The notes beneath the pieces were generated by a model, which saw nothing but the letters and a program-made list of their open reading frames with translations, made no database searches and was not told the origin of the DNA. Positions 8,558 through 17,169 of a stretch of 64,000 nt of DNA are shown here, one piece after another. Within the stretch, counting starts at the first letter, position 1. Each line of letters starts with the position of its first letter. This DNA comes from an uncultured Bdellovibrionales bacterium (GTDB lineage: Bacteria; Bdellovibrionota; Bdellovibrionia; Bdellovibrionales; Bdellovibrionaceae), in NCBI GenBank assembly GCA_903926205.1, contig CAIYID010000001.1:1-64000 (forward strand). The letters are read 5' to 3'. Position numbers and translations under genes: made by a program.

Positions 8558-10258
8558 GTGAAGTCAAAATCACTTTTTGCTGTCATTTATTTAACAACTC
8601 TATTTTCTGGATTCCCGAACCTAGCTCATGCGAGCTACGCCCCCGTGGGCGCCGGCTATGGACTCCACTTTGGAACGACTCCTCTTGGGTGGGTGGATGC
8701 GGACATGTCGAAGGTTCTTATTAATCAAGCCCAGATTGTGGAACTTGCCGAAAATAAAATTTCTTTTCCAGCAGATAATCCAAGCTTAGGTTTTCGACAG
8801 ATTCAAACGGATTCTGTGAATTTAAAGGCTGGTATCTATGGAGGCTGGTATCAATACAATGGTAGTTTCGCCGGAAGCTTATTTGGTGCAGGCGTGACCA
8901 TCATGCCAGTGGCGGGATCATCAGTGACTGTGAACCGTTTTGTGGCGAATGAAAAAGAAGCAGAACATTTACCACAGGTTTTGATTCCAGCAAAATATCA
9001 GGCGCTGAATAGTTGGCGACCTCATGACTCCATCTCGTATCAAAATCGTGGAGGAATTATTTTTGCGGTCGGTGCTGGGTTTGCCTTTACAGGATTGGCT
9101 GGTGATTTCTTTGCAGCCGGTGACTGGAAAACTTACGTTGAGAAAATTGATGCGAGTCATGTGTATGTGAAAGTGACCAATATTAAAATTACTTCTATGG
9201 ACATTATGGTAGGTAACTTTGTTTCCTACGGTATGCTCAGTGATTTTAAAAAGACGGATAATATGTTTTCTTATATTTTTGATCTCAGTGATCCACGAGG
9301 ACAAGTGGCCTATGAGGCCATGGTTCATGGCTCGATCATGGAAGCGCAAGATCTTAATGCAAAAAATCCAACTTTGGCAGAACTCATACTTACTGAAGAT
9401 GGTGGAACGTCAGGGATTGAAAAGAAATTTTATTTCGGCTTGCCATTTCTTAATGTTTCCCATGATTCAGGAAACTTGATTAATTATTCAAACACAGTTT
9501 TTCATCAAGATAACTCTCAAAGTGATGTGGAGTACGGACTTTACTGGAGTGAGGGTCAAAGAAATCTTCTAGGTCGTCACCGAGATTTTACAAAAAGTTT
9601 TTATGCAACTTCCTACGTGACCACCACAAGTCCTACAAAGGATCAGCAAGCGGGAGTCTCGGAAAAGGGAATTTACGGCACATTGACTCTTTCTTATGAA
9701 AATGACAATTCAGGTGAGTCCACCATAAAGATGTTGATTGGCAAGATGGTTAAACAAACTGGTATGAGAAATCAACTTCAGTTTGTCGGGGGTGACGCTG
9801 AGGGCACTCATGGCTATCTTCATCTTTCTCTCACTTTGAATTTTCCTGAAGCCGCGACACGAAGTTTGATGTCCCGCGCAGCACAAGTTAATTATGATGT
9901 CGCACCGATGGAAAATTACATTGAACATTATTTCAATGTTCTCAATGATCCTGAAGATTTTTGTCGAACAAGCACGGATAACGGAAATGATTTTGATCAT
10001 TGTAAGTTAGGAGTTAAAGGGGAGGCTCGACATGCTATCGATGATCTGCGAGCGGCTCTTGTCAGAATGAATGCGGCAGATAAAAAGGGTGATCGAAAAG
10101 CCTTTGTGCAAGCCTACTCAAAGTTTGGTGAAGCCATGTTAAAAAATGAATTTGTCTTTGCCTTGGCAGAGCAAATGGCCCGTACAAGCAATTTAAGCAT
10201 CATTTTTGAAGCCGAAGGAGAAAGCATTTCCCAAGTTAAAAAAGCAGTGGCTTTGTAA
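8558..10258 (+). CDS. Secreted protein of unknown family
   Basis: 566 aa from GTG 8558, chosen because GGGAG lies seven bases upstream and the protein then begins directly with a signal peptide (cleavage after LAHA). The mature protein is rich in Gly and aromatic residues with many short strands, and ends in a helical region (about residues 480-560). A two-Cys segment (DFCRTSTDNGNDFDHCKLG) may form a disulfide. A glycine-rich hydrophobic stretch (FAVGAGFAFTGLAGDFFAAG) lies near residues 170-190. I do not recognise the family; Bdellovibrio-type genomes carry many such envelope proteins. A sigma-54 promoter precedes it, so it is probably expressed in a growth-phase- or predation-specific way. 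Confidence 0.8.
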   Translation: MKSKSLFAVIYLTTLFSGFPNLAHASYAPVGAGYGLHFGTTPLGWVDADMSKVLINQAQIVELAENKISFPADNPSLGFRQIQTDSVNLKAGIYGGWYQYNGSFAGSLFGAGVTIMPVAGSSVTVNRFVANEKEAEHLPQVLIPAKYQALNSWRPHDSISYQNRGGIIFAVGAGFAFTGLAGDFFAAGDWKTYVEKIDASHVYVKVTNIKITSMDIMVGNFVSYGMLSDFKKTDNMFSYIFDLSDPRGQVAYEAMVHGSIMEAQDLNAKNPTLAELILTEDGGTSGIEKKFYFGLPFLNVSHDSGNLINYSNTVFHQDNSQSDVEYGLYWSEGQRNLLGRHRDFTKSFYATSYVTTTSPTKDQQAGVSEKGIYGTLTLSYENDNSGESTIKMLIGKMVKQTGMRNQLQFVGGDAEGTHGYLHLSLTLNFPEAATRSLMSRAAQVNYDVAPMENYIEHYFNVLNDPEDFCRTSTDNGNDFDHCKLGVKGEARHAIDDLRAALVRMNAADKKGDRKAFVQAYSKFGEAMLKNEFVFALAEQMARTSNLSIIFEAEGESISQVKKAVAL

Positions 10259-10280
10259 AAAAATCTACTCACTCTGTACC

Positions 10281-10462
10281 TAGAGTTAAATATTAGAGTC
10301 TAAAATGGAAAATATTTAAACTGGGCTTAAAGGTCCAGTTTAAATATTAACGGGACCTTGAGTTGAAAGTGAGCGAATGTCTTAGTACCAAATAAATCCT
10401 TCGTTTAAAAAGTGCGTGCTATTGATATATTATTAGAGTAACTCTTGTAGAGTTAGAGTTAA
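10281..10462. repeat. Cluster of TAGAGTTA-type repeats
   Basis: Copies or near copies of the octamer occur at 10281-10288 (TAGAGTTA), 10293-10300 (TTAGAGTC), 10433-10440 (TTAGAGTA), 10448-10455 (TAGAGTTA) and 10455-10462 (AGAGTTAA). TAACTCT and AGAGTTA also form an inverted repeat around 10439-10455. The cluster ends 36 bases before the B12-binding protein gene and could be a regulator-binding array. This is by-eye pattern matching in AT-rich DNA. Confidence 0.35.
10311..10348. promoter_or_regulatory. 14-bp perfect inverted repeat
   Basis: AATATTTAAACTGG (10311-10324) and CCAGTTTAAATATT (10335-10348) are exact reverse complements around a ten-base spacer. There is no U-tract after it, so it is either an operator in front of the B12/heme-oxygenase pair or a hairpin ending the transcript of the secreted protein gene 50 bases upstream. 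Confidence 0.5.
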
Positions 10463-10497
10463 TAGCAGACTGGCTACGAGTTTATAGGTGCTGAACT

Positions 10498-11283
10498 ATG
10501 TATTTATGGTGCTCCTACTGTCAAAAATTTATTGGTGAAGTGGCACCTTACGATCAGCATGATATTTCTCATGGTATTTGTAAAAAATGCGTGAAAAATA
10601 AAGTAGTGTTTGATCTCGATCGAATTCATAAGTCGCAGGAGATTGCGAATCTTTTTCTTCAATTAAAAGAGGCTGTAAAAGATCGGAATTTCACTTTCAT
10701 CCGCAGTCAATATTCCCGATTAAAATCTTTATCGGTTTCAAATAATGATATTTTTTCTGGCATTTACCAACCATTACTCTATGAGATTGGCAGGCTTTGG
10801 GAAACTCGAATTCTTACGATGGCGGAGGAGCATGAAGTCACTTCGACCATTGAAGAGGTGGTCTCTCTTGGCTTCAACGAAATTCCAAACATTGAAAAAT
10901 TGAGAAATTCATCGACGCCGATTGTGTTAATCACTTCAACCAGTCAAAATCAGCACATATTGGGGTTAAGACTTCTTGAGTATTGGCTCTGTGAAAATGG
11001 AATTAAAAATCTTGTGATCGTACCTGGTCTGCCAAGCGAAGAAATATTATCATTGGCAAAAAAATTTAAACCTGTGGTGGTTGGATTATCAGCGACCATG
11101 CCAAGTCAGGAGCTCAATCAGGCACTGACCAAACTTGTCGAACAAGCGAAGGGATCAAGAATCGTCTTCGGTGGTCGGTTTGCTCGTGATTGTGAGTCCG
11201 CCGATTTGCCGAAAGGTGTGACCATTTGTAAGAATATTGAAGATTTGCACGCGGTACTTGTTCAATGCAAGGTCATGACGTAA
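10498..11283 (+). CDS. Cobalamin-binding sensor with N-terminal CxxC zinc-ribbon-like motif (copy A)
   Basis: 261-aa soluble protein. Residues 1-35 hold two CxxC knuckles (Cys5/Cys8, Cys28/Cys31) with His21 and His25 between, a likely metal-binding ribbon. Residues about 45-130 match the four-helix B12-binding-2 bundle of CarH-type photoreceptors: IGRLWE followed by MAEEHEVTST, where the EH pair is the conserved upper-face element. Residues about 135-255 are the Rossmann-like B12-binding domain with SQNQHILGLRLLEYW (lower-ligand His near 153), VVGLSAT and VFGGRF. It lacks the MerR DNA-binding domain of CarH and so resembles AerR-type cobalamin antirepressors. It lies 16 bp before a heme-oxygenase fusion gene. 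Light sensing is inferred, not shown. Confidence 0.8.
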   Translation: MYLWCSYCQKFIGEVAPYDQHDISHGICKKCVKNKVVFDLDRIHKSQEIANLFLQLKEAVKDRNFTFIRSQYSRLKSLSVSNNDIFSGIYQPLLYEIGRLWETRILTMAEEHEVTSTIEEVVSLGFNEIPNIEKLRNSSTPIVLITSTSQNQHILGLRLLEYWLCENGIKNLVIVPGLPSEEILSLAKKFKPVVVGLSATMPSQELNQALTKLVEQAKGSRIVFGGRFARDCESADLPKGVTICKNIEDLHAVLVQCKVMT

Positions 11284-11299
11284 AGGAATTTGAGTTAAT

Positions 11300-12604
11300 A
11301 TGAAAACGAAGCCAACGGCCTCAATTTCCCAAAGAATTAAAAAAGAAACCGCCGAGTTACATCAGAGAGCAGAATCAGTTTCATTTTTTTCGGAGCTACT
11401 TCAGCTTAAAGCAGAAAAACAAACCTATATTTCTTATTTGCGGATTTTAGCAATCATTCATGCCACTCTTGAAAAAGAGGTTTCGAATTCTGATCATGTT
11501 GTATTGAAAACTCTTTGGCAGGAAAAAATGCGGCGCTTACCTTTGTTAGAAGAGGACATTGAAATCCTCATCACAAGCAAAAAAGCAGATAGCCTCAACT
11601 GGACAGAAGTTTATGCAGAACCCGACACTCCCATCAGTATTGCTCTTAGGTTGGCTCTAAGAATAAGGGTTTTATCAATGGAAAATCCTTTTCAGTTGCT
11701 GGGTTTTCTTTATGTTCTTGAAGGTTCAACAAACGGTGGAATTCGCATGGCTCCTAGGGTGACAGAGGCCTTTGGACTTTCAGGAAATGCAGGTGTTCGG
11801 TATCTGATGAATTATGGTGAAGAGCAATCAAGAGAATGGCAGAATTTTAAGCAGCGCTTGGAAGAGGCCGTTATCAGCGAGGATGATGTGACGGCGATTT
11901 TGGCTGGCGCTAAAGAAATGTTTCAGAATTTGATTGCAGTTTTTGAAGCTCTGTCGGTCCCGACGAAAGAAAAAGTCGTTCATGCTTCTATTTTAAATCC
12001 CGAAGCAGGAAGTCATGTTGTTCCTCAAGCTGGTTTAGAGTTAGAAGCCTCATTTATCGTGGCCAAGAAGTGTTTGCAGGCTCTCCCTTATGTGTTTATG
12101 CGGTATGGAGAGCGGGGTGAGCGGTTTACAAAAAGTGATGGTGCGTGGATTATTACTCTGGCTGATTTTTCAGATAGAGTGGTTTTTAATCAAATCGAGT
12201 GGCTAGGAAGATTATTGAGCGTTTTAGGAATACCGAGGTTCACTTTAGAACTCAATCTTCGAGAAGCGGCAAAAGAGCTCAGCACTTTACGCCCAACAAG
12301 CAAAGATAAATATGCTGTCTTGGTTCGGGCCGCTGATTTGCTTGAACAAAATCGCAAGGACATTATTCCTTTAAAGCGGCAAGAAGAATTGCAGCAGAGA
12401 TTTTTAGCGGCGCTGAATCCGGCAGAACTAGAGACCTATAGAAATATAGATAATATTTTAATTTCAAGTGTCGCAGATGAAAAGATGGATGGTTTGGGTG
12501 CGCTTGGAAAAACTCTTGAATGGATTCAAGAGAAATCGAACTGGCCAAAAAATGTTATTCGAGCGGCACTGGATTTGGTTAAAGATTTACAAAGCACTTT
12601 ATGA
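11300..12604 (+). CDS. Heme oxygenase-like protein with unknown C-terminal domain (copy A)
   Basis: 434 aa. Residues about 8-215 match bacterial heme oxygenase (BphO/HemO type): the proximal-helix motif KKETAELHQRAES with His21 as heme ligand, and the distal-helix motif FLYVLEGSTNGG, both intact. Such enzymes open heme to biliverdin, CO and iron. Residues about 230-434 form a second helical domain with the conserved stretch RYGERGERFTKSDGAW and LADFSDRVVFNQIEWLG, which I cannot assign. The gene follows the B12-binding gene by 16 bp, and the same pair recurs at 29306-31422. A role in making biliverdin for a photoreceptor, or in sensing heme, is inference; no phytochrome gene is in the window. 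Confidence 0.75.
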   Translation: MKTKPTASISQRIKKETAELHQRAESVSFFSELLQLKAEKQTYISYLRILAIIHATLEKEVSNSDHVVLKTLWQEKMRRLPLLEEDIEILITSKKADSLNWTEVYAEPDTPISIALRLALRIRVLSMENPFQLLGFLYVLEGSTNGGIRMAPRVTEAFGLSGNAGVRYLMNYGEEQSREWQNFKQRLEEAVISEDDVTAILAGAKEMFQNLIAVFEALSVPTKEKVVHASILNPEAGSHVVPQAGLELEASFIVAKKCLQALPYVFMRYGERGERFTKSDGAWIITLADFSDRVVFNQIEWLGRLLSVLGIPRFTLELNLREAAKELSTLRPTSKDKYAVLVRAADLLEQNRKDIIPLKRQEELQQRFLAALNPAELETYRNIDNILISSVADEKMDGLGALGKTLEWIQEKSNWPKNVIRAALDLVKDLQSTL

Positions 12605-12636
12605 ATCTTTAGGATTTTTTTATTTGATAACAAAAT

Positions 12637-13392
12637 CTAAAAATGCGTAGTTAGGCCGATTCCAACTTGACGATTGATTTGTGCCGCACAAGAAGCACAT
12701 CCCATTCCAAATTTAATTCCAGCATCGAGATCCAGCCGGTTGTTTGGGGAGTACACTGCGCCAGCTAAAACGTAAGCGGGATTGTCGGTGCTGAGTTTGT
12801 CGGGATTTCGAGAGAGTCCTGTGTCAGCGACAAGTTTGACCTGTTCCGTGAGGCAGTATCCTGCAGCTGCAGTCACAAGCCAGAGCAGACTATTGTAAGC
12901 ATTCTGATCGCTTTCTAAGGCATAACGGTTGTAAGTAAGTCCAAGATTTCCTTGAAAAGACCAGGGGCCAGCATCGTAGGAACCAATGAGAGTTACCGCA
13001 AAACTTGTGGCTCCAGTTCCAAGGCCTTTATCCTCTTCGCCGCTGGGGAGAATAATTTGTGATTTTAGTGCAATCTTAACTGGATTGACTTCGTAAAACC
13101 GCCATTTTGATCCGATGGAAGTGTCATCCACACCTGCTGGTGAGGAAAATGTTATCGGTGCGTTGACGAAAATATCTAAGTTGGGTTGAAAGCCGATGGT
13201 GTAGGTGAGTGAGCCGACGCGAGTGTAGGAATCAGGCCATTGGATGCCATCTGTGTTCAGTTCAAGCTGTTGATTACCAGTGTCTTGAGTGCAAGCATCG
13301 TCAGTGACCATTGGATGCCCAGCCTGAGCGATCGGTGCTAAGCAACTGATAAAACAGAGAAGTAATACAATTGAAGTTTTTCTTATCATCAT
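12637..13392 (-). CDS. Outer-membrane beta-barrel protein (PF13557-like)
   Basis: Secreted protein of 251 aa. The start is ATG 13392 (or the adjacent ATG 13389) behind GGAGAG; the longer frame to 13413 has no support. Signal peptide ends near IAQA. The mature N-terminus HPMVTDDACTQDTGNQQLELN is typical of the family annotated as putative MetA-pathway/transporter barrels (PF13557), followed by amphipathic strands and a terminal Phe. A CASCAAQ segment near the C-terminus may be disulfide bonded. It converges with the heme-oxygenase gene across 32 bp. Solute unknown. Confidence 0.7.
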   Translation of the reverse strand: MMIRKTSIVLLLCFISCLAPIAQAGHPMVTDDACTQDTGNQQLELNTDGIQWPDSYTRVGSLTYTIGFQPNLDIFVNAPITFSSPAGVDDTSIGSKWRFYEVNPVKIALKSQIILPSGEEDKGLGTGATSFAVTLIGSYDAGPWSFQGNLGLTYNRYALESDQNAYNSLLWLVTAAAGYCLTEQVKLVADTGLSRNPDKLSTDNPAYVLAGAVYSPNNRLDLDAGIKFGMGCASCAAQINRQVGIGLTTHF

Positions 13393-13707
13393 GAATTCAA
13401 CTCTCCACGCCAAGGTGTTGGTGGGCGCCGCTAGAAATTTCTGGTTATTGTATCGTTATGTTGAAGAACTCTGCAAAATTTTTTTATTTTGATTTGGAAA
13501 AGAGCAATTTCACCTTCTGCTTTGGTCTTGTTTTAGTTTAATTTTATGTTCCATTTTTTCTCAGAGCAATGGCCTAGTTCCCGCAAAGGAAGAGTTAATG
13601 TTTAGAGTGAGTGAATAAAATTCATCGCTATGGGTGTCAGAAAAAATAACAGTGGAGGTTTTTTTTAGTTCTGATAGTTTACCCGATACTTCTGCTAGGA
13701 GGCCTTT

Positions 13708-14190
13708 ATGGCAAAAATAAAATTAATAGTGATCCTATCTTTGATTTTTATCAGTGGTGGTGCTTGGGCGGGAGGCAGCTGGTGTCATATAGGTTTTTAC
13801 GATGCTATTAACCATCCAAATTTTAATATAGACGTCAGTTATCAGATTTACTTCAACGGTGCTGGCACTAAAGCAAAAACTGTTTACCTAAATGTTTTTC
13901 CAAATTTTCAAAAAAGAGCCCCATTTTTTGCGAGGATTGTGAATCACTATTATTATAAACAGGATATTGCTTCGAATTTTGTTCAATTAGTTTATGATGA
14001 GGCCAACAATAAGTATTACACCAAAGATCCATTGCCTGAAATAGATCTCGGTCAAGGCGACAACGGTGCCGACGTTCGAGTCTGGCAGACGCTGGAAGTG
14101 CGATACGAAAGTCTCACGGGGCCTCTTGAAGAGCATACAATCAATTTAAGTGTTGGAGCTCAAAATAATCGCTGTTATGTGACTCCATAA
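13708..14190 (+). CDS. Small secreted protein, unknown
   Basis: 160 aa with a strong ribosome site (AGGAGG) and a clear signal peptide ending GGAWA. The mature part has two Cys (SWCHIGF near the start, NNRCYVTP at the end), probably one disulfide, with mostly beta-type residues in between. No family recognised. It is followed after three bases by a membrane protein gene, so the two are likely co-transcribed. Confidence 0.75.
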   Translation: MAKIKLIVILSLIFISGGAWAGGSWCHIGFYDAINHPNFNIDVSYQIYFNGAGTKAKTVYLNVFPNFQKRAPFFARIVNHYYYKQDIASNFVQLVYDEANNKYYTKDPLPEIDLGQGDNGADVRVWQTLEVRYESLTGPLEEHTINLSVGAQNNRCYVTP

Positions 14191-14193
14191 CGC

Positions 14194-14634
14194 ATGCTCT
14201 ACTATCTGATCTTTATAGGTTTGCTGGCTTTTTGGTTTTGCAAAGTTGAAATTCATATTGAAGGAACCGATGGGTGGGCGAAAAATTTACCAACCTGGCG
14301 AATTGAAAATCATTTACTTTTAAAGCTATTTTGGGGCGGTCGAGCGATGACTGGTTATCACGCCTGGGTGATTAGTTTTGTTATTATCTTTTTTCATCTT
14401 CCGTATTTTTTTATGAGCCCTTGGAGTTGGCCATTAGAGGCACGGACGATCGGCGGCATTGTTCTGTTTTGGAATTTCGAAGATTTTTTATGGTTTGTTT
14501 TTAATCCCTCCTATGGAATTCGAAAATTTAAAAAAGAATTCGTTCCATGGCACCCTCGTTGGATTTTTGGTGCCCCTATCGAATACTGGATTCTCTTGCC
14601 TTTTGGCTTTTATTTGATTGCACAGTCTTACTAG
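14194..14634 (+). CDS. Conserved membrane protein, unknown function
   Basis: 146-aa integral membrane protein with about four hydrophobic segments. Strongly patterned motifs are visible: EIHIEGTDGWAKNLPTWRIE, FWGGRAMTGYHAW, LFWNFEDFLWFVFNPSYG and a final W.FGAPIEYW. This Trp/Gly-rich pattern recurs in a family of small bacterial and archaeal membrane proteins of unknown role, as far as I recall. It starts three bases after the stop of the secreted-protein gene. Function cannot be stated. Confidence 0.7.
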   Translation: MLYYLIFIGLLAFWFCKVEIHIEGTDGWAKNLPTWRIENHLLLKLFWGGRAMTGYHAWVISFVIIFFHLPYFFMSPWSWPLEARTIGGIVLFWNFEDFLWFVFNPSYGIRKFKKEFVPWHPRWIFGAPIEYWILLPFGFYLIAQSY

Positions 14635-14676
14635 CCGCAGAGGCTCAGTTAAGCAATGGGACCTTGGTCATCAAGA

Positions 14677-17037
14677 TTAAGGAACCAATGCCGCAGCCAG
14701 GACCACTCTTGGTTTTTTTCCAAGCAGCAGCCAAGGAAACAAGCGAAGCATGGCAGGTAAAAAAACTAAATCGCCGATGAGTCCGGCGAGAATAGCAACA
14801 ATCATACAAGCTCCAAAAATTCGATTCAAAGAAAAGTACGAAAATAAAAATACTGAGAAGCCCATCATCACCACCATCGTTGAGACCAAGCAGGGATTTC
14901 CTTCTAAATAAAATGTTTTACTCACAGGCAAGGGGTGTGCTTCGCTCCGTAAAGAGCGCAGACGGTTGAGAACATAAACGGTGTTGTTGAAGGCTAAGCC
15001 CAAGGCAATTGAAAAGATAATGGCCACACTGGGTTTAATGGGAGTGTGAGTGATGGCTAAAAATCCTAGCAAAAGAATCGGGGGGAGTAGATTTGGAAAA
15101 GCCGCCACAAGTGACCATCGAATGGAACGAAAAACCAAAGCTAAGAGAATAAGAATAGCAATGAGTGCTTGCCAAAAACCAAAAATCAAATCAGTAGAAA
15201 TTTGGTGATGAATAAGGTGAATGACTGCGCCCATACCACCGACTTGTAATTTTGCATCCGGAAATTCCTGCGCAGTGAGACGATTAATCTCTTCAAGATT
15301 TTGTTGAGCTTGATCGGCGGGAAGATCATGAAGTTTTAATTCAATCCTTGCGGAGCGAGAGTCCGAAGTCAGGTATTTAGAAATTGGATTGTTATTGGAA
15401 AAGGAATAAAGCAAATAGGTTTCGGCAACGGCGCCTCGAGTTTTTGGCAAATCAGAACCATGCAAACCGCTGGCTTTTAAAAAGTCGGGTAAACTTCTTG
15501 TGCTCCCCACGCCAGGTAAGGTGCGAAGCTTTGTCATAAGACGATCTAAACCTGCAATTCGTCCAGGATCGTTCCAATCACTTTTTTGAGGTAAACGAAT
15601 GACCATCTCCATCGGTACAATTCCTCCCATGGATTGATCGATAGTTTCAGTTGATTGTCGGGCCTCTTGATTCTCTGGCAGGTCATCAAACAATCGGCCG
15701 GTCCAATCTAAATTTCGTCCAACGAAAATAGCCAGCACGCTAAAAACGGAGACGGTCACGACGATTCCTCGACGATGAGTTAAAATCCAAAGTGCCCAGC
15801 GAGCTGGTTGTTTCACCCAAGATCGAGGCACTGGCATTGGAATGAGAGCCAATAAAGGAAGAATCCCAATGCTAGTCAATGCCCAGGAGAGCATGACGGC
15901 GGCGCTAACTCCAATTCCATATTCACGAATCATAGGTACATCGCTGGTTAAAAGAGTTAAAAAGCCGACGCCAGTAGTGACTGTGCCTAAAAGATTGGGC
16001 AACCAAATGGCTTTGTTGGCATTAAGGATTAATCTCCATTTTGTTATTGGTTGATTGATTTGAACTCCATTATCAACCATTTTTTCTGCATCCTCTGCCA
16101 CTCGCAACATGACATGAACTGAAATTGAGACGACGGCAATAAAAACAAGAATGGGAATCGTGGAAGACAAAACTGTAAAGGCTAAGCCAGTGTAGGCCAT
16201 CATTGAAAAAACCATGACGTTAGCAAAGGCGGTTAAAATCAAAGGTATCAGCATGGAACTGAGTGTTCGGAATATAATAAAGAGAGTTAATGCGCAGGCA
16301 ACCAGTGTGAGTAGAATAAAATTTTTCAGTTCATTATTAAGAAGGATACCTAAATCTGTTTGTACGGCGGGAACTCCTCCGACGGTGGTTTTGTCATTTG
16401 GAAAAGATTTCGTCAGAGCTTCGCGAAATTTATTTTCAAATTCAGCGAGAAGATTCACATTAGCATTTTTTAGTTGAACATAAATCATGGCCGTTCTTGC
16501 GTCGCGGGACAAAAGAGTAGGCGTTAATAGTTGATCATTTAAAAAACGATCTCTCCACATTTTCTTCGGCGTGAGACTAATTATTTTTCCTACCGTGATC
16601 GTCTTATTAACGTCTGCAGCACCTTGAATGTTGGCAATGCTAATCACTTGCACAACGTTTTTCATTTTTTCGACCTTAGTAGTTAAGATTGAAAGTTTTT
16701 CCATTTTCTGCGAAGAGAGCCAATCTTCGTCACTCGTCTTTTGAATTTTCTTTTCTGCATTTTGTGACATTTTTTGTTCACTTGGTTCACCTTGCTCGCT
16801 TTGCTGCAGTTCGATAAGACCAATAAATGTCGGATTGTCTTTTAACTTAAATCTTTCGCGCACAGCGCGATCCATTTTTAGCGCTGGATGATGCACAGGG
16901 AGAAATTGCATAACTGAATACAATGTTTTGAGATTCTTTAAACTCACAACTCCAAAGCCAGCTAAAATAGAAAAAATAATTAAACTTATTCCGGCGACAA
17001 TTTTTGTCTTCTTAGTTAATTTAAAAACTCCATTCAC
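14677..17037 (-). CDS. RND/MMPL-superfamily membrane transporter
   Basis: 786-aa transporter from GTG 17037 behind AAGGGG. It shows the two-repeat RND plan: one helix (residues about 10-32), a large periplasmic loop to about 235, a bundle of five helices to about 420, a single helix, a second loop and a final bundle of five. Lengths and the simple plan fit the hydrophobe/lipid-exporting MMPL/HpnN-like branch and not tripartite drug pumps, which are over 1000 aa. The first loop carries a Gln/Glu/Lys-rich insert. The divergent neighbour is a GT2 enzyme resembling hopanoid-type HpnB, so a lipid role is plausible but unproved. Confidence 0.8.
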   Translation of the reverse strand: MNGVFKLTKKTKIVAGISLIIFSILAGFGVVSLKNLKTLYSVMQFLPVHHPALKMDRAVRERFKLKDNPTFIGLIELQQSEQGEPSEQKMSQNAEKKIQKTSDEDWLSSQKMEKLSILTTKVEKMKNVVQVISIANIQGAADVNKTITVGKIISLTPKKMWRDRFLNDQLLTPTLLSRDARTAMIYVQLKNANVNLLAEFENKFREALTKSFPNDKTTVGGVPAVQTDLGILLNNELKNFILLTLVACALTLFIIFRTLSSMLIPLILTAFANVMVFSMMAYTGLAFTVLSSTIPILVFIAVVSISVHVMLRVAEDAEKMVDNGVQINQPITKWRLILNANKAIWLPNLLGTVTTGVGFLTLLTSDVPMIREYGIGVSAAVMLSWALTSIGILPLLALIPMPVPRSWVKQPARWALWILTHRRGIVVTVSVFSVLAIFVGRNLDWTGRLFDDLPENQEARQSTETIDQSMGGIVPMEMVIRLPQKSDWNDPGRIAGLDRLMTKLRTLPGVGSTRSLPDFLKASGLHGSDLPKTRGAVAETYLLYSFSNNNPISKYLTSDSRSARIELKLHDLPADQAQQNLEEINRLTAQEFPDAKLQVGGMGAVIHLIHHQISTDLIFGFWQALIAILILLALVFRSIRWSLVAAFPNLLPPILLLGFLAITHTPIKPSVAIIFSIALGLAFNNTVYVLNRLRSLRSEAHPLPVSKTFYLEGNPCLVSTMVVMMGFSVFLFSYFSLNRIFGACMIVAILAGLIGDLVFLPAMLRLFPWLLLGKKPRVVLAAALVP

Positions 17038-17169
17038 GCGAACACCCCTTCAGAAAAAAAACTGACGCAAACAAAACCATTCTAGCACAATAAAAATAAA
17101 ACATCTTCATATCTCTGTGGTAGAATCACGAAGAAGTTGAATTACAAATTCAAAACGGAGGGGAACTGT

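Noticed and set aside
8969-9349. 126-aa open frame on the minus strand
   Set aside because: Lies wholly inside the secreted-protein gene, which has a signal peptide and ribosome site; composition (many His, Asn, Ile) is not protein-like.
13583-13598. TGGCCT-N5-CCGCA before the secreted protein at 13708
   Set aside because: GG and GC have correct spacing, but both boxes deviate too much from the sigma-54 consensus.
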